DNA of 64,000 nucleotides from positions 62,001 to 126,000 of the forward strand of contig NZ_JACXIY010000019.1 of NCBI RefSeq assembly GCF_014705655.1, read 5' to 3'. Each line of letters begins with the position of its first letter. Position 1 is the first letter of the stretch. Shown here in pieces: positions 25,534 to 33,414 of this stretch. The notes beneath the pieces were generated by a model. It made no database searches, had not been told where the DNA came from, and worked only from the letters and a program-made list of their open reading frames with translations. The position numbers and the translations under genes were made by a program. The stretch comes from Paenibacillus arenilitoris. Lineage in GTDB: Bacteria > Bacillota > Bacilli > Paenibacillales > Paenibacillaceae.

Positions 25534-26313
25534 TCACCTCGGCCGCGGAAAGATCCGGATGGAACAATTCCCGTATCTCTCGGCGAAATACTGCCTTTGC
25601 TCAATGGCGAAGAGCCGGTTATGCTCGATGGCGGTCGTGAAGGAATGATAGACCGCCCCCCCGATCACGGAAGGCATGAAGAGCAGCCAGTGCGGGTGCA
25701 AAATTTGGGTGGACGCTTGAATTCTCCCGTAGAACAGCAGATAGCAAGCCGTATGCAGCCTTGAGGCCGTCAAATAAAACCACCACCAGAAAATCGCGTA
25801 AAAAGCAAGGCCGACCCGATGATTGTACAAATGCCCCATTCCCGGAAATGCGGCGGAGAACAGGGCCGCCTTGACCGGGCTTTTCTTCTCCAAATACTGA
25901 ACCTCCATCCTTCCGAGAAAAAAAGGTTTCAACCGGCTATTCTCAAGCTCCGCCAACTGAAAAAAACGGTTGTTCTGCAAGCTGGACCGGTAGCTGTCCC
26001 AGATGGCGACCATATAGACAAGCAAATAACCGTATGCCCACCTCGGATCCAGCACCCCGACGGCAAGCGAGAAATTCCCGGAGAAAGAATAGACCAGCGC
26101 CTCGTTGATGTGAGCGAGCGTATTAAAGACCACTTCGGACAACGTGAGCAACGTTGCGCGGATGTACTGGTTCAGCAAATAATGGCCGAAGCCGGGAAAC
26201 GCCGCGGACCACCATGCCACGATAAGCGGGTTGATCCATCGAATATGCGTGACGCCGTTAGAGCTGATCCGCGCGCGCGGCCATCGCGCCTGCTCGTTCC
26301 CTTCCACCTGCAT
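25534..26313 (-). CDS. Multi-pass membrane protein with duplicated FPG(F/M)GH motif
   Basis: 259 residues. Two related segments, VAWWSAAFPGFGHYLLNQYIR (residues ~32-52) and AALFSAAFPGMGHLYNHRVGL about 110 residues later, each begin a TM pair, like two diverged TM2-type hairpins. Similar duplicated proteins are common in spore-forming Bacilli and have no assigned role. Forms a two-gene operon with the small membrane protein downstream. Start at ATG 26313 with AGGTAGGGGG directly upstream. Confidence 0.7.
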   Translation of the reverse strand: MQVEGNEQARWPRARISSNGVTHIRWINPLIVAWWSAAFPGFGHYLLNQYIRATLLTLSEVVFNTLAHINEALVYSFSGNFSLAVGVLDPRWAYGYLLVYMVAIWDSYRSSLQNNRFFQLAELENSRLKPFFLGRMEVQYLEKKSPVKAALFSAAFPGMGHLYNHRVGLAFYAIFWWWFYLTASRLHTACYLLFYGRIQASTQILHPHWLLFMPSVIGGAVYHSFTTAIEHNRLFAIEQRQYFAERYGNCSIRIFPRPR

Positions 26314-26532
26314 CCCCCTACCTGCGCGTTTTCCACAATTAATTTAATTGTCCCAGCTTATGACAATAATTATTCACCGCAGCTTCCGCGCGGCAAGGAA
26401 ACTTTCGTCCCTTCGCCGCCGGGCGCGGTTAAGTTCGAATAATCAAGGACGGCTTCGACCCTATCGGAGGAGGACTGAAGCCGGATCCACTTCAAGCGGA
26501 TTCCCGTCAACGCGCGTGCGCATGACGCAACA

Positions 26533-26565
26533 AAGCGGCCATCCCGCACAGGAATGACCGCTTGT
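26533..26565 (-). terminator. Probable terminator of the APH-like gene
   Basis: Minus strand AAGCGGTCATTCC pairs with GGGATGGCCGCTT, followed by TGTTGCGTC; lies 10 bases after the stop. The U-run is weak. Confidence 0.55.
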
Positions 26566-26574
26566 TTGTTTCCG

Positions 26575-27360
26575 CTAGTCCAGCGCTCCTTGCAGAAGCG
26601 CGCGATGCCGCATGATCCATGCTGCCGCCCGGGCCCGCCAAGCGATGCCCCATAGCGGGCCTTCGCTGTCCGGCCCGACCCGCTGCTCGACGGCCTCCTC
26701 GGCCGTCTCGCGTACGACGACTTCCAGAATCAAGTCGTACAAGCGGCGCCTCCGATCGGCCGACAGCCCGTACGCGTCCGTCAGCAGCCTTAGCTGCCTG
26801 GCCCTCGTCCCGGCCGGCGGCAGCCCAACCCGCTCGGCGACGTCGTCGTCGTGCAGCTGCGGGAAGAGCCAGCATACGCGCGCAAGCTCGGCCATCGGAT
26901 CGACGGGACCGGCGAACTCCCAGTCGATGAGCGCGATCGGCATGCCGCCCTCCGTCACCATGTTCCATGGCGCGATGTCGCCATGGCCGAATACGACGGC
27001 CGGCCCGCCCACTCCTCGCAAAAACCACGGCTTCCACGCCGCGTCCGGAGCGGGCTCGAACGTTGCGGCCGCGTCATGCAGCCTTCTGACCATCCGGCCG
27101 ACCTCGACGATCGCGTCGTCGCTCCACGGGCCGGGATGCACGAACTCCCCTTCCATGAAGCCGAGCGTCTCGCGGCCCTCCTCGTCCACCCCGGTGCCGA
27201 TCACGGGCGGAACCGGCTGTCCTTCCTGCCGCAGATGCCGCAGCAGCGCGTGCACGCCCGGGGTCCAAGGACCCGACGGCCGAAGGACGATATCTCCTTT
27301 TTGATACACCGACTTATCCGATGATAGTACGATTTCTTCGTTCGAACCGTTCGCTTTCAT
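26575..27360 (-). CDS. Aminoglycoside phosphotransferase (APH)-family kinase
   Basis: 261 residues of the APH/choline-kinase fold. The Brenner motif is FGHGDIAPWNM (His126, Asp128, Asn133) and the metal-binding Asp146 is in ALIDWEFAGP. The N-lobe is short. Substrate unknown: the family phosphorylates antibiotics, sugars, homoserine or choline-like molecules. Transcribed alone; AAAGGGGC precedes ATG 27360. A 20-codon ORF with a strong ribosome site lies upstream. Confidence 0.88.
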   Translation of the reverse strand: MKANGSNEEIVLSSDKSVYQKGDIVLRPSGPWTPGVHALLRHLRQEGQPVPPVIGTGVDEEGRETLGFMEGEFVHPGPWSDDAIVEVGRMVRRLHDAAATFEPAPDAAWKPWFLRGVGGPAVVFGHGDIAPWNMVTEGGMPIALIDWEFAGPVDPMAELARVCWLFPQLHDDDVAERVGLPPAGTRARQLRLLTDAYGLSADRRRRLYDLILEVVVRETAEEAVEQRVGPDSEGPLWGIAWRARAAAWIMRHRALLQGALD

Positions 27361-27406
27361 GTAGGAATGCCCCTTTCGTTATCGGGGAAATCCGCAGGTT
27401 GACGGG

Positions 27407-27469
27407 CTAGCGATGCGTATTCCCCATCCCTTGTGCTGCAGCCCGGCCGTATACAACGCTTTCTTCCAT
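27407..27469 (-). CDS. Possible 20-residue leader ORF upstream of the APH-like gene
   Basis: ATG 27469 has AAGGAGG 8 bases upstream; the frame gives MEESVVYGRAAAQGMGNTHR and stops at 27407, 46 bases before the APH-like start. Short leaders control some antibiotic-resistance genes by attenuation, but I see no clear alternative stems here. Could be chance. Confidence 0.3.
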   Translation of the reverse strand: MEESVVYGRAAAQGMGNTHR

Positions 27470-27578
27470 CAACAACGCCTCCTTCTTCTTATTGCCTCTA
27501 TCCTATCATATTGACCGTATGATCGGCACATTCCCGCGGGCATCCCCCCAAATTTGCGCCCGATCGGCGCTCGTCCCT

Positions 27579-27606
27579 TACGAATTAGGCTTGGATTCAT
27601 AAAATA
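27579..27606 (+). promoter_or_regulatory. Candidate sigma-K promoter of the coat-like gene
   Basis: TAC, 16 bases, then CATAAAATA, matching the mother-cell sigma-K pattern (AC-rich -35, CATAnnnTA -10). It lies 34 bases upstream of the ATG at 27641. Confidence 0.6.
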
Positions 27607-27640
27607 AAGAGAAAAACGAAACGCAAGGGGGAGAGTCCGA

Positions 27641-28333
27641 ATGAGAAAAAAATCGGGCCGCGTCACCGTCATCATCCAGAAAGGACGGAAGCGCATTATT
27701 ACGAAAACGTCGCTGTCCGGCGTTAAACGGTTCGTATTCGTCATCAACCGGCAGTTCACGAACGCGCCGAACACGACGCAGATCGCAAGCGGGGCGGGAC
27801 GCAGCAGCGCCGCCGGCAGCAACGCGGCCATCAAGTCGCCGCATACGAAGCAGCAGCAGAGCGTCGGAGCGGGCGGTACGGCGAGGAATGTCAGCGTGAA
27901 AGGCGGAAAGCATCGCGGCTATCGCGGTCATGGCGGTCATGGCGGACGTGGCGGTCATGGCGGACGTGGCGGTCATGGCGGTCATAGCGGACATGGAGGA
28001 TCTGGAGGTCATGGAGGATACGGCGGTTACGGCGGACATGGAGGATATGGAGGATACGGCGGACATGGCAAGCCGCGTTACGGAGCCAAAAAGCGGCGCG
28101 GCGGCAAAGAAGTCGTCTTTGTCTTCAACGACCAGATCGTCAAGCTGCCTAGAGGCCAACAGGCCGCAGGGACTACGCAAGTGGCGAGCGGCGCCGGCAA
28201 GTACAGCACGGGAGGAACCAACTCCGCCATCGAAAGCGCCGGTACGAAGCAGCAGCATGCCGTCGGCGGCGGCGGAACCGCAACGAACAAATGGATCGGC
28301 AAAAAGAAGCGGAAAGCAAGACGCTATTGGTAA
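27641..28333 (+). CDS. Gly/His-rich coat-like protein with duplicated flanking domain
   Basis: 230 residues, strongly basic. Residues ~90-145 are GHGGRGGHGG/GHGGYGGYGG low-complexity repeats. They are flanked by two related ~45-residue domains: TTQIASGAGRSSAAGSNAAI with KQQQSVGAGGTARN, and TTQVASGAGKYSTGGTNSAI with KQQHAVGGGGTATN, each preceded by a hydrophobic VFVIN/VFVFN strand. A sigma-K-like promoter and the Gly-rich, basic make-up suggest a spore coat or exosporium protein laid down late by the mother cell. I do not know the domain name. Ribosome site AAGGGGGAGA. Followed by a terminator-like hairpin. Confidence 0.75.
   Translation: MRKKSGRVTVIIQKGRKRIITKTSLSGVKRFVFVINRQFTNAPNTTQIASGAGRSSAAGSNAAIKSPHTKQQQSVGAGGTARNVSVKGGKHRGYRGHGGHGGRGGHGGRGGHGGHSGHGGSGGHGGYGGYGGHGGYGGYGGHGKPRYGAKKRRGGKEVVFVFNDQIVKLPRGQQAAGTTQVASGAGKYSTGGTNSAIESAGTKQQHAVGGGGTATNKWIGKKKRKARRYW
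27915..28072 (+). repeat. In-frame tandem repeat coding Gly-Gly-His/Arg/Tyr units
   Basis: Short 9- to 18-bp units based on GGCGGTCATGGCGGACGTGGC and GGAGGATATGGAGGATACGG run through the middle of the coat-like gene; likely to vary in length between strains by slippage. Confidence 0.8.
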
Positions 28334-28341
28334 GGCAACAA

Positions 28342-28391
28342 TGGGGCTGTCCATAAGTCATCGCTAGATGGCCGAAGGGACGCCCCTTTTC
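28342..28391 (+). terminator. Probable terminator of the coat-like gene
   Basis: GGGGCTGTCC pairs with GGGACGCCCC across a 28-base loop and is followed by TTTTCC. Confidence 0.6.
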
Positions 28392-28446
28392 CATTTGTAA
28401 AGGGAACAAATTTATACGCTGGACGTCAACACGACTATCTAGGCAA

Positions 28447-28633
28447 AATGCCTGCAAATGTGCAGCCTTGGGGCAATCGATGGGGCACCCCGACGAAACG
28501 CCTGCGAAAGTGCAGGCATTTCGGGGACGCGAAGCCTTTATCGAGCTTACCAAACGGAAAAAGATGCACGTTCGCAGGCATTTCCTTCTCAGCACGGATG
28601 CAGCGACCAAATGCCTGCACTTTTGCAGGCTCA
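28447..28633 (+). repeat. Four-hairpin interspersed repeat, copy 1
   Basis: About 187 bp carrying four GCCTGC/GCAGGC-type stems: near 28448-28467, 28499-28519, 28565-28583 (weak) and 28610-28631. A second copy lies at 49445-49631 on the minus strand with the same order and spacing, and with different but still paired stem bases in the first hairpin. Reading frames through it encode recurrent Cys/Phe-rich nonsense and are not genes. Confidence 0.7.
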
Positions 28634-28635
28634 GA

Positions 28636-28845
28636 CGCTAGGCGCGCTGCCAGGGCGCGTCGCGCGGCGGCTTCGGCGCTAGGCGCGCTGCCGGGGGCGC
28701 GTCACGCGGCGGCTTCGGCGCTAGGCGCGCTGCCTGGGCGCATCACGCGGCGGCTTCGGCGCTAGGCGCGCTGCCGGGGGCACGTCATGCGACGGCTTCG
28801 GCGCTAGGCGCGCTGCCAGGGCGCGTCGCGCGGCGGCTTCGGCGC
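28636..28845 (+). repeat. Five-copy 41/42-bp GC-rich tandem array
   Basis: Units begin CGCTAGGCGCGCTGCC and end GGCGGCTTCGG; starts at 28636, 28677, 28719, 28760 and 28802, so lengths alternate 41 and 42 bp. The length alternation and absence of a start argue against coding. The gap to the next gene (28846-29111) holds nothing else that I recognise. Confidence 0.85.
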
Positions 28846-29111
28846 GAGATGCGCCTCGTTTTCTGTATGGCTTGCCGGAAAACCGCCATGTTCCGGCAAG
28901 CTTCCAGATTTCTACTGGCTTAGTGGTCTTCAATCTACTAGAATTAAGACCGATGTATTGGTGTTAAAAAAAGTCGTACGCCGCCGCGCGTACCGCGGGC
29001 AGCGCCCCGGCGCCGGCGCGGCCGGAGGCCGCCCTATACGGTGGCGTGCGCCCGGTTTACATTGCGATTATTCCGTCATCCCAGATTTTACCGACATTGG
29101 AGGTTCCCTTT

Positions 29112-30179
29112 TTGATCGATACGACATGCGAAGAACGGCTGAACCGCTTGCTTGCGCGCTGCGGCTACAATTCACACGCTCATCTGTACTATCTCGGCGA
29201 CAAGGAGTGGTTCTGGGATTCGGAGCATGAGGCTCTGATCGCGTACCGGTCGGTCGGCACGAGAAGAATCGTGCTCGGCGACCCGATCGGCAGCCCCCGG
29301 GCGATTGAACGCGTCATTGAGCAGTTCGTCGCGGACTGCCGCAATCTTCGGCAGGTGCCCGTCTTCTATCAGTCCAAAGCTTCCAATCTGCCGCTCTATC
29401 ACCGCCTGGGTCTGCAAAGCATCAAGATCGGGGAGGAAGCCCGAATCAACCTGACCGGCTTCCATACGAACGGCAAGCAATGGCTGAAGCTTAGGAACCG
29501 CCTGAATAAATTCGAAAGAGGCGGTTACGCCTTCGAAGTGCTTCATCCCCCGTATGCGGAGCCGTTCCTGAACCGTCTTCAAGCGATATCCGATGAATGG
29601 CTTCAGGGCCGAAGCGAGAAAAGCTTCTCCGTAGGCGCCTTCTCGCCGGAATATATAAACCGGTTCCCCGTGGCCGTTCTGACCGGTCCGGACGGCACTT
29701 GCGAGGCGTTCGCGTCCATCGCCGGCGATCACGGGCCCATAGCCGCTTCGTCCGATGCGGGCGCCGGCGCCGCTTCCCGGCGAATAACCGTGGATCTGAT
29801 GCGCTACGCGAAGGCATGTCCGCACGGCACGATGGACGTTCTGTTCCTGTCGCTGTTCAAATGGGCGCGGGAGAACGGCTTCGACGTATGCAGCCTCGGC
29901 ATGGCTCCCTTCGCGAACGCGGACGATTCGTTTATCGTCAGGCTGCTTTACAACTACGCGAACAAGCTGTACAACTTCAAGGGGCTGTACGATTACAAGA
30001 ACAAATTTTCGCCCGAATGGGAGGATGTCTACGTCATTTATCCGCCCGCCACGCTGCCCGTGTCCGCCCTTCTGCTCGCCTTCATCATACATACGCCCGT
30101 CATCGGCAACCAAGCGAGGCTCGGCGCCGATCCGATGCGGCTTTGGAATAAAAGCGTCCGTCCGAGAAAAAAAGCCTGA
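29112..30179 (+). CDS. Soluble MprF-type aminoacyl-phosphatidylglycerol synthase domain (DUF2156)
   Basis: 355 residues from TTG 29112, which has GGAGG at 8 bases; a GTG at 29046 has no ribosome site. The protein is the C-terminal catalytic part of MprF-like lysyl/alanyl-PG synthases: LYYLGDKEWFWDSEHEALIAY, VLGDPIGSP, PVFYQSKASNLPLYHRLGLQSIKIGEEA, WLKLRNRLNKFER, LGMAPFAN, LYNFKGLYDYKNKFSPEWEDVYVIYP. The ~500-residue flippase region of full MprF is missing and only one late hydrophobic segment (VSALLLAFIIHTPV) could anchor it. It may be a natural short form or a 5'-truncated gene, since repeats lie immediately upstream. Confidence 0.85.
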   Translation: MIDTTCEERLNRLLARCGYNSHAHLYYLGDKEWFWDSEHEALIAYRSVGTRRIVLGDPIGSPRAIERVIEQFVADCRNLRQVPVFYQSKASNLPLYHRLGLQSIKIGEEARINLTGFHTNGKQWLKLRNRLNKFERGGYAFEVLHPPYAEPFLNRLQAISDEWLQGRSEKSFSVGAFSPEYINRFPVAVLTGPDGTCEAFASIAGDHGPIAASSDAGAGAASRRITVDLMRYAKACPHGTMDVLFLSLFKWARENGFDVCSLGMAPFANADDSFIVRLLYNYANKLYNFKGLYDYKNKFSPEWEDVYVIYPPATLPVSALLLAFIIHTPVIGNQARLGADPMRLWNKSVRPRKKA

Positions 30180-30202
30180 CGGCGGCATGCCGGCAGCACA
30201 AT

Positions 30203-30475
30203 TTTTAATTTCAAAACCAGAAACAAAAGGCGAAAGAAGGAGGTTATATTTACGTTCAGTTTCAAATTTTGAAACTAGATCGGTTAAAACCGAATGGAAC
30301 AGCGCGAGTGATACCTTTTAATTTCGAATATTGAAGCTAAAAGCAGACGTGTGTAGAGTTAATAGCAATTAGTTTCATTTTTTGATATTAGTATCGCCAT
30401 CTCGTCGCTGAAACGCCACCTCAACGAAACGGGGCTGTCTCTCCGGTCGCTTCACGATCTTTAGAGACAGCCCCT
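30203..30475 (+). repeat. Composite palindrome element, copy 1 (array 2 plus terminal hairpin)
   Basis: Palindromes centred near 30213, 30267, 30329 and 30380 (for example AGTTTCAAATTTTGAAACT at 30258-30276) followed by a GGGGCTGTCTCT/AGAGACAGCCCC stem at 30431-30474. The whole unit aligns with 63310-63573, including the between-palindrome text GCGAAAGAAGG, CGAATGGAAC and ATTAGTATCGCC. The terminal stem could also act as a terminator for genes on either side. Confidence 0.75.
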
Positions 30476-30490
30476 ATGTCTATCGCTTCG

Positions 30491-32020
30491 TTAGCTCGTT
30501 TTGTATTTCTCGCGGTAGTTCAGATTCACGGTTGAATTGGCCGGCGACGCGTCCTCCTTGCGCATGAACCATTGCAGCAGCTTGCGCTCCAGCGACGCGA
30601 TGACGTCTTGGTAGCGGGCATCGCCGTACAGATTGACCAGCTCGTCCGGATCGCCGGCCAGATCGTACAGCTCCCCTTCTCCGTTCTCGTACAGGTTAAG
30701 CTTCCATTCCAGGGTGCGTATGCTCTTCCCCTTCCCGAGCCAAGCCTCCCGCCACGCGCACCAGACGAAGCAGCTTTCGTCGTAAGGATGCTCGGGTCTC
30801 GCGCTTATTTCCGATAATCCGATCGGCTCGCCCGCCTCGCCGCTCTCGATGACGGCGTATTCCCGCGGCGCGTAGTCTTCTCCGCGCATATAAGAGGCGA
30901 AGCTCTTCCCTTGCACCCCTCCCGGAACGCGGCACCCGGCCGCCTCCAGAATGGTCGGCATCAGGTCGACGAGTTCGATCAGATGCCCGCATCGCCCGGC
31001 TGCCGCCTTGCCCGGCCAGGAGACGATAAGCGGAACTTGCGTGAACGAATCGTAGAACATATTATGCTTCTGGATCAGCCCGTGCGCCCCCATCGAATCG
31101 CCGTGATCGGACGTGAACAGGATGAGCGTATCCTCGGTCAGGCCGAGCTCGTCCAGCTTGGCCGTCACTCTTCCGATCGCGTCGTCGACGAAATTGATCA
31201 TCCCGTAATGAATCGCCCGGACCTTCCGCAGCGTCTGATCGTCGGCGCGGTCCATCGCATCCATCATATGCGCGACCCGCTGGCGCTCCGGCTTGGTCGA
31301 CAGGTCGTCCTTCGGCGGCAGCGGCACGTCCTCCGGCTTGTACAGGCTTGCATACGGCTCAGGCGCCTGGTAAGGGGTATGCGGGTCGGGGAAGGACAAC
31401 CACAAGAAGAACGGCCGCTCGCGGTCGCGCGCATGCTCCAAGTACTCGAGGGCGGTCTCGCCCAGCAGGTAAGTGCTGCATTTCTCATACGGCGCGGGGT
31501 TCGTCCCATGGCCGAGCGGGCTCTTCCAGCAATGATCGACCGCCCACTGGTGGGCTGCCTTCACCTCCGGGTCGTCCCGGTAACCGTCGACCAAATGGCC
31601 GTGCGTGCCCTCCCGGACATAATCGAACACGCTTCGAAGCGTGTCGGCCTTCTTCCCTTCCTCGCCGCTTGCCGCGTACTCGTTAACCCGCGTGCCGTCC
31701 ATGAAAGCGTGATTTTTGCCAATAAGCGCCGTCTGATAGCCGGATTCCTTCAGCACCTGCGGCAGCGTCGTTTCGGTCGGGTTAATGAGCATATGATTGG
31801 CATGGCAGCGAATGGTCGACGCATAGCGTCCCGTCATCATGGACGAACGGGAAGGCGAGCAAGCCGGGTAATTGCAATAGGCATGCTCGAACACGACGCC
31901 TCTCTCCGCCAACGCTTGCAAATGCGGGGTACGGACGATGGCGTTGCCATACAGCCCGAGCGTTTCCGCCGATTGCTGATCGGTCTGAATAAGCACGATA
32001 TTAGGCCTGTTATTGCTCAA
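30491..32020 (-). CDS. Sulfatase
   Basis: 509 residues, type I sulfatase family. Metal-binding Asp14 (IVLIQTDQQ), the formylglycine motif CSPSR at Cys54 (YPACSPSRSSMMTGRYAS), and FTSDHGDSMGAHGL are in place, so it should be active once Cys54 is oxidised by a maturase not seen in this window. No signal peptide, hence cytosolic. It probably desulfates sugar sulfates taken up by a transporter; the end of a carbohydrate permease gene lies 15 bases upstream, showing that it once formed part of such an operon. Confidence 0.94.
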   Translation of the reverse strand: MSNNRPNIVLIQTDQQSAETLGLYGNAIVRTPHLQALAERGVVFEHAYCNYPACSPSRSSMMTGRYASTIRCHANHMLINPTETTLPQVLKESGYQTALIGKNHAFMDGTRVNEYAASGEEGKKADTLRSVFDYVREGTHGHLVDGYRDDPEVKAAHQWAVDHCWKSPLGHGTNPAPYEKCSTYLLGETALEYLEHARDRERPFFLWLSFPDPHTPYQAPEPYASLYKPEDVPLPPKDDLSTKPERQRVAHMMDAMDRADDQTLRKVRAIHYGMINFVDDAIGRVTAKLDELGLTEDTLILFTSDHGDSMGAHGLIQKHNMFYDSFTQVPLIVSWPGKAAAGRCGHLIELVDLMPTILEAAGCRVPGGVQGKSFASYMRGEDYAPREYAVIESGEAGEPIGLSEISARPEHPYDESCFVWCAWREAWLGKGKSIRTLEWKLNLYENGEGELYDLAGDPDELVNLYGDARYQDVIASLERKLLQWFMRKEDASPANSTVNLNYREKYKTS

Positions 32021-32035
32021 CGAAGCTCACTCCTC

Positions 32036-32209
32036 TTAACCTTTGATAGAACCGATCATAACACCTTTCACAAAATATTTCCGGATGAACGGATAAAAAA
32101 GCAGCACCGGCGCGCTGGACATGATAATAACCGAATATTTGCTCTCGGCCAGCATGATCTGCTCCTCTTTGACGGCGACCGTGATTCTGGAAATATACGA
32201 CTTCTTCAT
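32036..32209 (-). pseudogene. Remnant of an LplC/YtcP-type carbohydrate ABC permease
   Basis: 57 codons ending SSAPVLLFYPFIRKYFVKG and VMIGSIKG, the exact C-terminal signature of YtcP/LplC permeases (normally about 290 residues). Everything upstream of residue ~20 is lost; the reading frame begins MKKSYISRITVAVKEE, which is not permease sequence. A sulfatase gene follows directly, so the promoter now driving it must be new or the sulfatase is poorly expressed. Confidence 0.8.
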
Positions 32210-32285
32210 TTATACTTACTATAATTGAGAAACAATAAAAAATTTAGTACACTGGAGCTAACGACAAAAAAGGGGGAGAAACGAC

Positions 32286-33344
32286 ATGACCGATCATACA
32301 GCACAAATGGAAATAGGAATCAGCACGTTTTTGGAGGCGACGACCGACCCGGCGACCGGGAAGGCGATGAACCACGCGGAGAGGCTTCGCAACGCGGTGG
32401 AAGAAATCGTGCTGGCCGATCAGGTCGGCCTCGACGTCTACGGCGTCGGGGAGCATCACCGCGCCGACTATGCGGGCTCGGCGCCGGCCGTCGTACTCGC
32501 GGCAGCCGCGGCTGCGACCAAGCGGATTCGGCTGACGAGCGCCGTCACCGTCCTGTCTTCGGACGATCCGGTTCGCGTGTACCAATCGTTCTCGACCCTT
32601 GACGGCCTCTCGAACGGCCGCGCCGAAATTATGGCCGGACGGGGCTCGTTCATCGAATCGTTCCCGCTGTTCGGCTACGATCTGGACGATTACGACCGGC
32701 TGTTCGACGAGAAGCTCGAGCTGCTGCTCGCCATCCGGGCTTCGGAGAAGGTGACCTGGCGCGGCGGCCTTCGTCCGGCCATCGATAACCTCGGCGTCTA
32801 TCCGCGCGCCGTGCAAAACCCCCTCCCGGTATGGATCGCGAGCGGAGGCAACCCGGAATCGGCCGTACGGGCCGGCATGCTCGGCCTTCCGATCGCCTTT
32901 GCCATTATCGGGGGCATGCCGGAGCGGTTCGCGCCGCTCGTCTCCCTCTACAAGGAAGCTGCCGCGCGGGCCGGCCATAATCCGGATACGCTGCAGATCG
33001 CCACGCATTCGCACGGCTTCGTCGCGGATACGACCGAGCAGGCGGCCGATATGTTCTTCCCGCCCACCCAGGCGCAAATGAACGTCATCGGCCGCGAGCG
33101 GGGATGGCCGCCTTATACGCGAGACAGCTTCGATGCCGCGCGCAGCCTCAGAGGCGCCCTCTATGTCGGCGATCCCGAGTTCGTCGCGGAGAAAATTGTG
33201 CTGCTGCGCAAAAATCTGGGCGTGACGCGCTTCTTCCTGCACGTCAACGTCGGCACGATGCCGCATCGCGAGGTGCTGCGCGCCATCGAGCTGCTCGGCA
33301 CCAAGGTCGCGCCGATCGTGCGCAAGGAATTGGCGAAATTATGA
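32286..33344 (+). CDS. LLM-class flavin-dependent oxidoreductase (luciferase-like)
   Basis: 352 residues, bacterial luciferase-like TIM barrel. Visible are [53 protein letters not shown] and [19 protein letters not shown]. Uses F420 or, more likely in Firmicutes, FMNH2; substrate unknown. Ribosome site AAGGGGGAG before ATG 32286. Monocistronic and divergent from the permease remnant; a TATAAT at 32220-32225 probably forms its -10. Confidence 0.9.
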   Translation: MTDHTAQMEIGISTFLEATTDPATGKAMNHAERLRNAVEEIVLADQVGLDVYGVGEHHRADYAGSAPAVVLAAAAAATKRIRLTSAVTVLSSDDPVRVYQSFSTLDGLSNGRAEIMAGRGSFIESFPLFGYDLDDYDRLFDEKLELLLAIRASEKVTWRGGLRPAIDNLGVYPRAVQNPLPVWIASGGNPESAVRAGMLGLPIAFAIIGGMPERFAPLVSLYKEAAARAGHNPDTLQIATHSHGFVADTTEQAADMFFPPTQAQMNVIGRERGWPPYTRDSFDAARSLRGALYVGDPEFVAEKIVLLRKNLGVTRFFLHVNVGTMPHREVLRAIELLGTKVAPIVRKELAKL

Positions 33345-33414
33345 TGCAATAGAAAGTGGCGGATGTTCGGCGCATCCACCTCTTTCTATTGCGCGCGATC
33401 GATCAAGTCCGCTC

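Noticed and set aside
28435..28765. Overlapping frames across the hairpin repeat and tandem array on both strands
   Set aside because: The peptides only reflect the repeated GCCTGC/GCAGGC and 41/42-bp units; no ribosome site fits and unit length breaks the frame.
31348..32224. Long plus-strand frames opposite the sulfatase
   Set aside because: Antisense shadows of a well-supported sulfatase with intact catalytic motif.
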